A model generated the notes under the pieces. The model was not told where the DNA came from. It worked only from the letters and a program-made list of their open reading frames with translations, and did not search any database. A stretch of 64,000 nt of DNA from Channallabes apus (taxonomy: Eukaryota; Chordata; Actinopteri; Siluriformes; Clariidae). The position numbers were made by a program, and so were the translations under genes. Every line of letters starts with the position of its first letter. Position 1 is the stretch's first letter. Below are positions 36,749-50,490 of this stretch, piece by piece. The stretch lies in NCBI GenBank assembly GCA_030522415.1, contig JAMASW010000037.1:62001-126000 (forward strand), read 5' to 3'.

Positions 36749-39700
36749 CATACATGTTGAAAAACCGCTTTCCAGAGCTCGTAGAGAGCTAAGAACGCAG
36801 CAAACGCTTTATCTCACCGTCTTGTGCATGAAAGTGAAAGAGATTATCATTTTCAATACAGTAATGCATTCTTTGCATACATGTTGAAAAACAACTTTTT
36901 TGTTCTTCTTTTTCTCATTTTGTTCCAGAAAAATGAATACAGACTCATTTTGTTTGTTTTACATACCTATACATTAGTTGTGTGAGAAAACCGCTTTCCT
37001 GAGCTCGTAGAGAGCTAAGAACGCAGCAAACGCTTTATCTCACCGTCTTGTGCCTGAAAGTGAAAGAGATGATCATTTTCAATACAGTAATGCATTCTTT
37101 GCATACATGTTGAAAAATAACTTTTTTGTTCTTCTTTTTCTCATTTTGTTCCAGAAAAATGAATACAGACTCATTTTGTTTGTTTTACATACGTACACAT
37201 TAGTTGTGTGAGAAAACCGCTTTCCCGAGCTCGTAGAGAGCTAAGAACGCAGCAAACGCTTTATCTCACCGTCTTGTGCATGAAAGTGAATGAGATGATC
37301 ATTTTCAATACATTAATGTATTCTTTGCATACATGTTGAAAAACAACTTTTTTGTTCTTCTTTTCCCCATTTTGTTCCAGAAAAATGAATACAAACTCAT
37401 TTTGTTTGTTTTACATACGTACACATTAGTTGTGTGAGAAAACCGCTTTCCTGAGCTCGTAGAGAGCTAAGAACGCAGCAAACGCTTTATCTCACCGTCT
37501 TGTGCATGAAAGTGAATGAGATGAACATTTTCAATACATTAATGTATTCTTTGCATACATGTTGAAAAACCGCTTTCCTGAGCTCGTAGAGAGCTAAGAA
37601 CGCAGCAAACGCTTTATCTCACCGTCTTGTGCATGAAAGTGAAAGAGATTATCATTTTCAATACAGTAATGCATTCTTTGCATACATGTTGAAAAACAAC
37701 TTTTTTGTTCTTCTTATTTTACTCATTTTGTTCCAGAAAAATGAATACAAATTCATTTTGTTTGTTTTACATATCTATACATTAGTTGTGTGAGAAAACC
37801 GCTTTCCTGAGCTCGTAGAGAGCTAAGAACGCAGCAAACGCTTTATCTCACCGTCTTGTGCATGAAAGTGAATGAGATGATCATTTTCAATACATTAATG
37901 TATTCTTTGCATACATGTTGAAAAACAACTTTTTTGATCTTCTTTTTTTACTCATTTTGTTCCAGAAAAATGAATCCAGACTCATTTTGTTTGTTTTACA
38001 TACGTACACATTAGTTGTGTGAGAAAACCGCTTTCCCGAGCTCGTAGAGAGCTAAGAACGCAGCAAACGCTTTATCTCACCGTCTTGTGCATGAAAGTGA
38101 ATGAGATGATCATTTTCAATACATTAATGTATTCTTTGCATACATGTTGAAAAACAACTTTTTTGTTCTTCTTTTCCCCATTTTGTTCCAGAAAAATGAA
38201 TACAAACTCATTTTGTTTGTTTTACATACGTACACATTAGTTGTGTGAGAAAACCGCTTTCCTGAGCTCGTAGAGAGCTAAGAACGCAGCAAACGCTTTA
38301 TCTCACCGTCTTGTGCATGAAAGTGAATGAGATGAACATTTTCAATACATTAATGTATTCTTTGCATACATGTTGAAAAACCGCTTTCCAGAGCTCGTAG
38401 AGAGCTAAGAACGCAGCAAACGCTTTATCTCACCGTCTTGTGCATGAAAGTGAAAGAGATTATCATTTTCAATACAGTAATGCATTCTTTGCATACATGT
38501 TGAAAAACAACTTTTTTGTTCTTCTTTTTCTCATTTTGTTCCAGAAAAATGAATACAGACTCATTTTGTTTGTTTTACATACCTATACATTAGTTGTGTG
38601 AGAAAACCGCTTTCCTGAGCTCGTAGAGAGCTAAGAACGCAGCAAACGCTTTATCTCACCGTCTTGTGCCTGAAAGTGAAAGAGATGATCATTTTCAATA
38701 CAGTAATGCATTCTTTGCATACATGTTGAAAAATAACTTTTTTGTTCTTCTTTTTCTCATTTTGTTCCAGAAAAATGAATACAGACTCATTTTGTTTGTT
38801 TTACATACGTACACATTAGTTGTGTGAGAAAACCGCTTTCCCGAGCTCGTAGAGAGCTAAGAACGCAGCAAACGCTTTATCTCACCGTCTTGTGCATGAA
38901 AGTGAATGAGATGATCATTTTCAATACATTAATGTATTCTTTGCATACATGTTGAAAAACAACTTTTTTGTTCTTCTTTTCCCCATTTTGTTCCAGAAAA
39001 ATGAATACAAACTCATTTTGTTTGTTTTACATACGTACACATTAGTTGTGTGAGAAAACCGCTTTCCTGAGCTCGTAGAGAGCTAAGAACGCAGCAAACG
39101 CTTTATCTCACCGTCTTGTGCATGAAAGTGAATGAGATGATCATTTTCAATACATTAATGTATTCTTTGCATACATGTTGAAAAACAACTTTTTTGTTCT
39201 TCTTTTCCCCATTTTGTTCCAGAAAAATGAATACAAACTCATTTTGTTTGTTTTACATACGTACACATTAGTTGTGTGAGAAAACCGCTTTCCTGAGCTC
39301 GTAGAGAGCTAAGAACGCAGCAAACGCTTTATCTCACCGTCTTGTGCATGAAAGTGAATGAGATGAACATTTTCAATACATTAATGTATTCTTTGCATAC
39401 ATGTTGAAAAACCGCTTTCCTGAGCTCGTAGAGAGCTAAGAACGCAGCAAACGCTTTATCTCACCGTCTTGTGCATGAAAGTGAAAGAGATTATCATTTT
39501 CAATACAGTAATGCATTCTTTGCATACATGTTGAAAAACAACTTTTTTGTTCTTCTTATTTTACTCATTTTGTTCCAGAAAAATGAATACAAATTCATTT
39601 TGTTTGTTTTACATATCTATACATTAGTTGTGTGAGAAAACCGCTTTCCTGAGCTCGTAGAGAGCTAAGAACGCAGCAAACGCTTTATCTCACCGTCTTG

Positions 39701-40206
39701 TGCATGAAAGTGAATGAGATGATCATTTTCAATACATTAATGTATTCTTTGCATACATGTTGAAAAACAACTTTTTTGATCTTCTTTTTTTACTCATTTT
39801 GTTCCAGAAAAATGAATCCAGACTCATTTTGTTTGTTTTACATACGTACACATTAGTTGTGTGAGAAAACCGCTTTCCCGAGCTCGTAGAGAGCTAAGAA
39901 CGCAGCAAACGCTTTATCTCACCGTCTTGTGCATGAAAGTGAATGAGATGATCATTTTCAATACATTAATGTATTCTTTGCATACATGTTGAAAAACAAC
40001 TTTTTTGTTCTTCTTTTCCCCATTTTGTTCCAGAAAAATGAATACAAACTCATTTTGTTTGTTTTACATACGTACACATTAGTTGTGTGAGAAAACCGCT
40101 TTCCTGAGCTCGTAGAGAGCTAAGAACGCAGCAAACGCTTTATCTCACCGTCTTGTGCATGAAAGTGAATGAGATGAACATTTTCAATACATTAATGTAT
40201 TCTTTG
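36749..40206 (+). repeat. 1616-bp higher-order repeat, one standard and one enlarged copy
   Basis: The standard order is S''-h-g-e-S-a(TATCTATAC)-b''-e (127+226+226+226+127+229+229+226 = 1616 bp), seen at 36749-38364. The next copy, 38365-40206, is 1842 bp because an extra 226-bp unit (38944) sits before the first e. That unit has e 5' sequence (TTCCCC) but GATGATC at its 3' end, so it looks like a crossover between e and a g or b'' unit. The S'' marker CCAGAGCTC and the b'' marker AATCCAGAC recur in each copy. Confidence 0.87.
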
Positions 40207-43200
40207 CATACATGTTGAAAAACCGCTTTCCAGAGCTCGTAGAGAGCTAAGAACGCAGCAAACGCTTTATCTCACCGTCTTGTGCATGAAAGTGAAAGAG
40301 ATTATCATTTTCAATACAGTAATGCATTCTTTGCATACATGTTGAAAAACAACTTTTTTGTTCTTCTTTTTCTCATTTTGTTCCAGAAAAATGAATACAG
40401 ACTCATTTTGTTTGTTTTACATACCTATACATTAGTTGTGTGAGAAAACCGCTTTCCTGAGCTCGTAGAGAGCTAAGAACGCAGCAAACGCTTTATCTCA
40501 CCGTCTTGTGCCTGAAAGTGAAAGAGATGATCATTTTCAATACAGTAATGCATTCTTTGCATACATGTTGAAAAATAACTTTTTTGTTCTTCTTTTTCTC
40601 ATTTTGTTCCAGAAAAATGAATACAGACTCATTTTGTTTGTTTTACATACGTACACATTAGTTGTGTGAGAAAACCGCTTTCCCGAGCTCGTAGAGAGCT
40701 AAGAACGCAGCAAACGCTTTATCTCACCGTCTTGTGCATGAAAGTGAATGAGATGATCATTTTCAATACATTAATGTATTCTTTGCATACATGTTGAAAA
40801 ACAACTTTTTTGTTCTTCTTTTCCCCATTTTGTTCCAGAAAAATGAATACAAACTCATTTTGTTTGTTTTACATACGTACACATTAGTTGTGTGAGAAAA
40901 CCGCTTTCCTGAGCTCGTAGAGAGCTAAGAACGCAGCAAACGCTTTATCTCACCGTCTTGTGCATGAAAGTGAATGAGATGAACATTTTCAATACATTAA
41001 TGTATTCTTTGCATACATGTTGAAAAACCGCTTTCCTGAGCTCGTAGAGAGCTAAGAACGCAGCAAACGCTTTATCTCACCGTCTTGTGCATGAAAGTGA
41101 AAGAGATTATCATTTTCAATACAGTAATGCATTCTTTGCATACATGTTGAAAAACAACTTTTTTGTTCTTCTTATTTTACTCATTTTGTTCCAGAAAAAT
41201 GAATACAAATTCATTTTGTTTGTTTTACATATCTATACATTAGTTGTGTGAGAAAACCGCTTTCCTGAGCTCGTAGAGAGCTAAGAACGCAGCAAACGCT
41301 TTATCTCACCGTCTTGTGCATGAAAGTGAATGAGATGATCATTTTCAATACATTAATGTATTCTTTGCATACATGTTGAAAAACAACTTTTTTGATCTTC
41401 TTTTTTTACTCATTTTGTTCCAGAAAAATGAATCCAGACTCATTTTGTTTGTTTTACATACGTACACATTAGTTGTGTGAGAAAACCGCTTTCCCGAGCT
41501 CGTAGAGAGCTAAGAACGCAGCAAACGCTTTATCTCACCGTCTTGTGCATGAAAGTGAATGAGATGATCATTTTCAATACATTAATGTATTCTTTGCATA
41601 CATGTTGAAAAACCGCTTTCCTGAGCTCGTAGAGAGCTAAGAACGCAGCAAACGCTTTATCTCACCGTCTTGTGCATGAAAGTGAAAGAGATTATCATTT
41701 TCAATACAGTAATGCATTCTTTGCATACATGTTGAAAAACAACTTTTTTGTTCTTATTTTACTCATTTTGTTCCAGAAAAATGAATACAAATTCATTTTG
41801 TTTGTTTTACATACCTATACATTAGTTGTGTGAGAAAACCGCTTTCCTGAGCTCGTAGAGAGCTAAGAACGCAGCAAACGCTTTATCTCACCGTCTTGTG
41901 CATGAAAGTGAATGAGATGATCATTTTCAATACATTAATGTATTCTTTGCATACATGTTGAAAAACAACTTTTTTGATCTTCTTTTTTTACTCATTTTGT
42001 TCCAGAAAAATGAATACAGACTCATTTTGTTTGTTTTACATACCTACACATTAGTTGTGTGAGAAAACCGCTTTCCTGAGCTCGTAGAGAGCTTAGAACG
42101 CAGCAAACGCTTTATCTCACCGTCTTGTGCATGAAAGTGAATGAGATGAACATTTTCAATACATTAATGTATTCTTTGCATACATGTTGAAAAACCGCTT
42201 TCCTGAGCTCGTAGAGAGCTAAGAACGCAGCAAACGCTTTATCTCACCGTCTTGTGCATGAAAGTGAAAGAGATTATCATTTTCAATACAGTAATGCATT
42301 CTTTGCATACATGTTGAAAAACAACTTTTTTGTTCTTCTTATTTTACTCATTTTGTTCCAGAAAAATGAATACAAATTCATTTTGTTTGTTTTACATACC
42401 TATACATTAGTTGTGTGAGAAAACCGCTTTCCTGAGCTCGTAGAGAGCTAAGAACGCAGCAAACGCTTTATCTCACCGTCTTGTGCCTGAAAGTGAAAGA
42501 GATGATCATTTTCAATACAGTAATGCATTCTTTGCATACATGTTGAAAAACAACTTTTTTGTTCTTCTTATTTTACTCATTTTGTTCCAGAAAAATGAAT
42601 ACAAATTCATTTTGTTTGTTTTACATACCTATACATTAGTTGTGTGAGAAAACCGCTTTCCTGAGCTCGTAGAGAGCTAAGAACGCAGCAAACGCTTTAT
42701 CTCACCGTCTTGTGCCTGAAAGTGAAAGAGATGATCATTTTCAATACAGTAATGCATTCTTTGCATACATGTTGAAAAATAACTTTTTTGTTCTTCTTTT
42801 TCTCATTTTGTTCCAGAAAAATGAATACAGACTCATTTTGTTTGTTTTACATACGTACACATTAGTTGTGTGAGAAAACCGCTTTCCCGAGCTCGTAGAG
42901 AGCTAAGAACGCAGCAAACGCTTTATCTCACCGTCTTGTGCATGAAAGTGAATGAGATGATCATTTTCAATACATTAATGTATTCTTTGCATACATGTTG
43001 AAAAACAACTTTTTTGTTCTTCTTTTCCCCATTTTGTTCCAGAAAAATGAATACAAACTCATTTTGTTTGTTTTACATACGTACACATTAGTTGTGTGAG
43101 AAAACCGCTTTCCTGAGCTCGTAGAGAGCTAAGAACGCAGCAAACGCTTTATCTCACCGTCTTGTGCATGAAAGTGAATGAGATGAACATTTTCAATACA

Positions 43201-43215
43201 TTAATGTATTCTTTG
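40207..43215 (+). repeat. 3009-bp, 15-unit version of the S''-h-g-e repeat
   Basis: The order is S''-h-g-e-S-a-b''-S-f-b'-S-a''-a''-g-e, with starts 40207, 40334, 40560, 40786, 41012, 41139, 41368, 41597, 41724, 41950, 42179, 42306, 42535, 42764 and 42990. Compared with the 1616-bp form, the block S-f-b'-S-a''-a''-g has been added after b''. The same 15 units in the same order occur at 58389-61397, so 3009 bp is itself a repeated unit. Confidence 0.87.
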
Positions 43216-43794
43216 CATACATGTTGAAAAACCGCTTTCCAGAGCTCGTAGAGAGCTAAGAACGCAGCAAACGCTTTATCTCACCGTCTTGTGCATGAAA
43301 GTGAAAGAGATTATCATTTTCAATACAGTAATGCATTCTTTGCATACATGTTGAAAAACAACTTTTTTGTTCTTCTTTTTCTCATTTTGTTCCAGAAAAA
43401 TGAATACAGACTCATTTTGTTTGTTTTACATACCTATACATTAGTTGTGTGAGAAAACCGCTTTCCTGAGCTCGTAGAGAGCTAAGAACGCAGCAAACGC
43501 TTTATCTCACCGTCTTGTGCCTGAAAGTGAAAGAGATGATCATTTTCAATACAGTAATGCATTCTTTGCATACATGTTGAAAAATAACTTTTTTGTTCTT
43601 CTTTTTCTCATTTTGTTCCAGAAAAATGAATACAGACTCATTTTGTTTGTTTTACATACGTACACATTAGTTGTGTGAGAAAACCGCTTTCCTGAGCTCG
43701 TAGAGAGCTAAGAACGCAGCAAACGCTTTATCTCACCGTCTTGTGCATGAAAGTGAATGAGATGAACATTTTCAATACATTAATGTATTCTTTG
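43216..43794 (+). repeat. 579-bp truncated copy S''-h-g/e
   Basis: Units start at 43216 (S''), 43343 (h) and 43569, then a new S'' begins at 43795. The third unit is a hybrid: it starts AAAAATAAC like g and carries AGACTC, but has CCTGAG and GATGAAC like e. Crossing from the g of one copy to the last e of a 1616-bp copy would remove 1037 bp, which is exactly the length missing (1616 - 579). Confidence 0.87.
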
Positions 43795-45410
43795 CATACA
43801 TGTTGAAAAACCGCTTTCCAGAGCTCGTAGAGAGCTAAGAACGCAGCAAACGCTTTATCTCACCGTCTTGTGCATGAAAGTGAAAGAGATTATCATTTTC
43901 AATACAGTAATGCATTCTTTGCATACATGTTGAAAAACAACTTTTTTGTTCTTCTTTTTCTCATTTTGTTCCAGAAAAATGAATACAGACTCATTTTGTT
44001 TGTTTTACATACCTATACATTAGTTGTGTGAGAAAACCGCTTTCCTGAGCTCGTAGAGAGCTAAGAACGCAGCAAACGCTTTATCTCACCGTCTTGTGCC
44101 TGAAAGTGAAAGAGATGATCATTTTCAATACAGTAATGCATTCTTTGCATACATGTTGAAAAATAACTTTTTTGTTCTTCTTTTTCTCATTTTGTTCCAG
44201 AAAAATGAATACAGACTCATTTTGTTTGTTTTACATACGTACACATTAGTTGTGTGAGAAAACCGCTTTCCCGAGCTCGTAGAGAGCTAAGAACGCAGCA
44301 AACGCTTTATCTCACCGTCTTGTGCATGAAAGTGAATGAGATGATCATTTTCAATACATTAATGTATTCTTTGCATACATGTTGAAAAACAACTTTTTTG
44401 TTCTTCTTTTCCCCATTTTGTTCCAGAAAAATGAATACAAACTCATTTTGTTTGTTTTACATACGTACACATTAGTTGTGTGAGAAAACCGCTTTCCTGA
44501 GCTCGTAGAGAGCTAAGAACGCAGCAAACGCTTTATCTCACCGTCTTGTGCATGAAAGTGAATGAGATGAACATTTTCAATACATTAATGTATTCTTTGC
44601 ATACATGTTGAAAAACCGCTTTCCTGAGCTCGTAGAGAGCTAAGAACGCAGCAAACGCTTTATCTCACCGTCTTGTGCATGAAAGTGAAAGAGATTATCA
44701 TTTTCAATACAGTAATGCATTCTTTGCATACATGTTGAAAAACAACTTTTTTGTTCTTCTTATTTTACTCATTTTGTTCCAGAAAAATGAATACAAATTC
44801 ATTTTGTTTGTTTTACATATCTATACATTAGTTGTGTGAGAAAACCGCTTTCCTGAGCTCGTAGAGAGCTAAGAACGCAGCAAACGCTTTATCTCACCGT
44901 CTTGTGCATGAAAGTGAATGAGATGATCATTTTCAATACATTAATGTATTCTTTGCATACATGTTGAAAAACAACTTTTTTGATCTTCTTTTTTTACTCA
45001 TTTTGTTCCAGAAAAATGAATCCAGACTCATTTTGTTTGTTTTACATACGTACACATTAGTTGTGTGAGAAAACCGCTTTCCCGAGCTCGTAGAGAGCTA
45101 AGAACGCAGCAAACGCTTTATCTCACCGTCTTGTGCATGAAAGTGAATGAGATGATCATTTTCAATACATTAATGTATTCTTTGCATACATGTTGAAAAA
45201 CAACTTTTTTGTTCTTCTTTTCCCCATTTTGTTCCAGAAAAATGAATACAAACTCATTTTGTTTGTTTTACATACGTACACATTAGTTGTGTGAGAAAAC
45301 CGCTTTCCTGAGCTCGTAGAGAGCTAAGAACGCAGCAAACGCTTTATCTCACCGTCTTGTGCATGAAAGTGAATGAGATGAACATTTTCAATACATTAAT
45401 GTATTCTTTG
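43795..45410 (+). repeat. Standard 1616-bp copy
   Basis: Unit starts are S'' 43795, h 43922, g 44148, e 44374, S 44600, a(TATCTATAC) 44727, b'' 44956 and e 45185. Order and lengths equal those at 36749-38364. Confidence 0.88.
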
Positions 45411-48063
45411 CATACATGTTGAAAAACCGCTTTCCAGAGCTCGTAGAGAGCTAAGAACGCAGCAAACGCTTTATCTCACCGTCTTGTGCATGAAAGTGAA
45501 AGAGATTATCATTTTCAATACAGTAATGCATTCTTTGCATACATGTTGAAAAACAACTTTTTTGTTCTTCTTTTTCTCATTTTGTTCCAGAAAAATGAAT
45601 ACAGACTCATTTTGTTTGTTTTACATACCTATACATTAGTTGTGTGAGAAAACCGCTTTCCTGAGCTCGTAGAGAGCTAAGAACGCAGCAAACGCTTTAT
45701 CTCACCGTCTTGTGCCTGAAAGTGAAAGAGATGATCATTTTCAATACAGTAATGCATTCTTTGCATACATGTTGAAAAATAACTTTTTTGTTCTTCTTTT
45801 TCTCATTTTGTTCCAGAAAAATGAATACAGACTCATTTTGTTTGTTTTACATACGTACACATTAGTTGTGTGAGAAAACCGCTTTCCCGAGCTCGTAGAG
45901 AGCTAAGAACGCAGCAAACGCTTTATCTCACCGTCTTGTGCATGAAAGTGAATGAGATGATCATTTTCAATACATTAATGTATTCTTTGCATACATGTTG
46001 AAAAACAACTTTTTTGTTCTTCTTTTCCCCATTTTGTTCCAGAAAAATGAATACAAACTCATTTTGTTTGTTTTACATACGTACACATTAGTTGTGTGAG
46101 AAAACCGCTTTCCTGAGCTCGTAGAGAGCTAAGAACGCAGCAAACGCTTTATCTCACCGTCTTGTGCATGAAAGTGAATGAGATGAACATTTTCAATACA
46201 TTAATGTATTCTTTGCATACATGTTGAAAAACCGCTTTCCTGAGCTCGTAGAGAGCTAAGAACGCAGCAAACGCTTTATCTCACCGTCTTGTGCATGAAA
46301 GTGAAAGAGATTATCATTTTCAATACAGTAATGCATTCTTTGCATACATGTTGAAAAACAACTTTTTTGTTCTTCTTATTTTACTCATTTTGTTCCAGAA
46401 AAATGAATACAAATTCATTTTGTTTGTTTTACATATCTATACATTAGTTGTGTGAGAAAACCGCTTTCCTGAGCTCGTAGAGAGCTAAGAACGCAGCAAA
46501 CGCTTTATCTCACCGTCTTGTGCATGAAAGTGAATGAGATGATCATTTTCAATACATTAATGTATTCTTTGCATACATGTTGAAAAACAACTTTTTTGAT
46601 CTTCTTTTTTTACTCATTTTGTTCCAGAAAAATGAATCCAGACTCATTTTGTTTGTTTTACATACGTACACATTAGTTGTGTGAGAAAACCGCTTTCCCG
46701 AGCTCGTAGAGAGCTAAGAACGCAGCAAACGCTTTATCTCACCGTCTTGTGCATGAAAGTGAATGAGATGATCATTTTCAATACATTAATGTATTCTTTG
46801 CATACATGTTGAAAAACCGCTTTCCTGAGCTCGTAGAGAGCTAAGAACGCAGCAAACGCTTTATCTCACCGTCTTGTGCATGAAAGTGAAAGAGATTATC
46901 ATTTTCAATACAGTAATGCATTCTTTGCATACATGTTGAAAAACAACTTTTTTGTTCTTATTTTACTCATTTTGTTCCAGAAAAATGAATACAAATTCAT
47001 TTTGTTTGTTTTACATACCTATACATTAGTTGTGTGAGAAAACCGCTTTCCTGAGCTCGTAGAGAGCTAAGAACGCAGCAAACGCTTTATCTCACCGTCT
47101 TGTGCATGAAAGTGAAAGAGATTATCATTTTCAATACAGTAATGCATTCTTTGCATACATGTTGAAAAACAACTTTTTTGTTCTTCTTATTTTACTCATT
47201 TTGTTCCAGAAAAATGAATACAAATTCATTTTGTTTGTTTTACATACCTATACATTAGTTGTGTGAGAAAACCGCTTTCCTGAGCTCGTAGAGAGCTAAG
47301 AACGCAGCAAACGCTTTATCTCACCGTCTTGTGCCTGAAAGTGAAAGAGATGATCATTTTCAATACAGTAATGCATTCTTTGCATACATGTTGAAAAACA
47401 ACTTTTTTGTTCTTCTTATTTTACTCATTTTGTTCCAGAAAAATGAATACAAATTCATTTTGTTTGTTTTACATACCTATACATTAGTTGTGTGAGAAAA
47501 CCGCTTTCCTGAGCTCGTAGAGAGCTAAGAACGCAGCAAACGCTTTATCTCACCGTCTTGTGCCTGAAAGTGAAAGAGATGATCATTTTCAATACAGTAA
47601 TGCATTCTTTGCATACATGTTGAAAAATAACTTTTTTGTTCTTCTTTTTCTCATTTTGTTCCAGAAAAATGAATACAGACTCATTTTGTTTGTTTTACAT
47701 ACGTACACATTAGTTGTGTGAGAAAACCGCTTTCCCGAGCTCGTAGAGAGCTAAGAACGCAGCAAACGCTTTATCTCACCGTCTTGTGCATGAAAGTGAA
47801 TGAGATGATCATTTTCAATACATTAATGTATTCTTTGCATACATGTTGAAAAACAACTTTTTTGTTCTTCTTTTCCCCATTTTGTTCCAGAAAAATGAAT
47901 ACAAACTCATTTTGTTTGTTTTACATACGTACACATTAGTTGTGTGAGAAAACCGCTTTCCTGAGCTCGTAGAGAGCTAAGAACGCAGCAAACGCTTTAT
48001 CTCACCGTCTTGTGCATGAAAGTGAATGAGATGAACATTTTCAATACATTAATGTATTCTTTG
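45411..48063 (+). repeat. 2653-bp, 13-unit version
   Basis: The order is S''-h-g-e-S-a-b''-S-f-a''-a''-g-e. It equals the 3009-bp version without the pair b'-S (229+127 = 356 bp). The f unit at 46928 ends with GTGAAAGAGATTATC and GCATTCTTTG, like an S unit, whereas the f at 41724 ends with GATGATC and the palindromic allele. This suggests the missing pair was lost by exchange inside f/S core sequence. Confidence 0.85.
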
Positions 48064-50490
48064 CATACATGTTGAAAAACCGCTTTCCAGAGCTCGTAGA
48101 GAGCTAAGAACGCAGCAAACGCTTTATCTCACCGTCTTGTGCATGAAAGTGAAAGAGATTATCATTTTCAATACAGTAATGCATTCTTTGCATACATGTT
48201 GAAAAACAACTTTTTTGTTCTTCTTTTTCTCATTTTGTTCCAGAAAAATGAATACAGACTCATTTTGTTTGTTTTACATACCTATACATTAGTTGTGTGA
48301 GAAAACCGCTTTCCTGAGCTCGTAGAGAGCTAAGAACGCAGCAAACGCTTTATCTCACCGTCTTGTGCCTGAAAGTGAAAGAGATGATCATTTTCAATAC
48401 AGTAATGCATTCTTTGCATACATGTTGAAAAATAACTTTTTTGTTCTTCTTTTTCTCATTTTGTTCCAGAAAAATGAATACAGACTCATTTTGTTTGTTT
48501 TACATACGTACACATTAGTTGTGTGAGAAAACCGCTTTCCCGAGCTCGTAGAGAGCTAAGAACGCAGCAAACGCTTTATCTCACCGTCTTGTGCATGAAA
48601 GTGAATGAGATGATCATTTTCAATACATTAATGTATTCTTTGCATACATGTTGAAAAACAACTTTTTTGTTCTTCTTTTCCCCATTTTGTTCCAGAAAAA
48701 TGAATACAAACTCATTTTGTTTGTTTTACATACGTACACATTAATTGTGTGAGAAAACCGCTTTCCTGAGCTCGTAGAGAGCTAAGAACGCAGCAAACGC
48801 TTTATCTCACCGTCTTGTGCATGAAAGTGAATGAGATGAACATTTTCAATACATTAATGTATTCTTTGCATACATGTTGAAAAACCGCTTTCCTGAGCTC
48901 GTAGAGAGCTAAGAACGCAGCAAACGCTTTATCTCACCGTCTTGTGCATGAAAGTGAAAGAGATTATCATTTTCAATACAGTAATGCATTCTTTGCATAC
49001 ATGTTGAAAAACAACTTTTTTGTTCTTCTTATTTTACTCATTTTGTTCCAGAAAAATGAATACAAATTCATTTTGTTTGTTTTACATACCTATACATTAG
49101 TTGTGTGAGAAAACCGCTTTCCTGAGCTCGTAGAGAGCTAAGAACGCAGCAAACGCTTTATCTCACCGTCTTGTGCATGAAAGTGAATGAGATGATCATT
49201 TTCAATACATTAATGTATTCTTTGCATACATGTTGAAAAACAACTTTTTTGATCTTCTTTTTTTACTCATTTTGTTCCAGAAAAATGAATACAGACTCAT
49301 TTTGTTTGTTTTACATACCTACACATTAGTTGTGTGAGAAAACCGCTTTCCTGAGCTCGTAGAGAGCTTAGAACGCAGCAAACGCTTTATCTCACCGTCT
49401 TGTGCATGAAAGTGAATGAGATGAACATTTTCAATACATTAATGTATTCTTTGCATACATGTTGAAAAACCGCTTTCCTGAGCTCGTAGAGAGCTAAGAA
49501 CGCAGCAAACGCTTTATCTCACCGTCTTGTGCATGAAAGTGAAAGAGATTATCATTTTCAATACAGTAATGCATTCTTTGCATACATGTTGAAAAACAAC
49601 TTTTTTGTTCTTCTTTTTTTACTCATTTTGTTCCAGAAAAATGAATACAAATTCATTTTGTTTGTTTTACATACCTATACATTAGTTGTGTGAGAAAACC
49701 GCTTTCCTGAGCTCGTAGAGAGCTAAGAACGCAGCAAACGCTTTATCTCACCGTCTTGTGCCTGAAAGTGAAAGAGATGATCATTTTCAATACAGTAATG
49801 CATTCTTTGCATACATGTTGAAAAACAACTTTTTTGTTCTTCTTATTTTACTCATTTTGTTCCAGAAAAATGAATACAAATTCATTTTGTTTGTTTTACA
49901 TACCTATACATTAGTTGTGTGAGAAAACCGCTTTCCTGAGCTCGTAGAGAGCTAAGAACGCAGCAAACGCTTTATCTCACCGTCTTGTGCATGAAAGTGA
50001 ATGAGATGATCATTTTCAATACATTAATGTATTCTTTGCATACATGTTGAAAAACAACTTTTTTGTTCTTCTTTTCCCCATTTTGTTCCAGAAAAATGAA
50101 TACAAACTCATTTTGTTTGTTTTACATACGTACACATTAGTTGTGTGAGAAAACCGCTTTCCTGAGCTCGTAGAGAGCTAAGAACGCAGCAAACGCTTTA
50201 TCTCACCGTCTTGTGCATGAAAGTGAATGAGATGAACATTTTCAATACATTAATGTATTCTTTGCATACATGTTGAAAAACAACTTTTTTGTTCTTCTTT
50301 TCCCCATTTTGTTCCAGAAAAATGAATACAAACTCATTTTGTTTGTTTTACATACGTACACATTAGTTGTGTGAGAAAACCGCTTTCCTGAGCTCGTAGA
50401 GAGCTAAGAACGCAGCAAACGCTTTATCTCACCGTCTTGTGCATGAAAGTGAATGAGATGAACATTTTCAATACATTAATGTATTCTTTG
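48064..50490 (+). repeat. 2427-bp, 12-unit version
   Basis: The order is S''-h-g-e*-S-a(TACCTATAC)-b'-S-a''-a-e-e. The e* unit carries TTAATTGTG (about 48741-48749) instead of TTAGTTGTG. The unit at 49581 has a TTCTTCTTTTTTTACTC tract, between types a and b. Two e units in a row (50039, 50265) close it. The same 12 units occur at 61398-63824. Confidence 0.85.
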
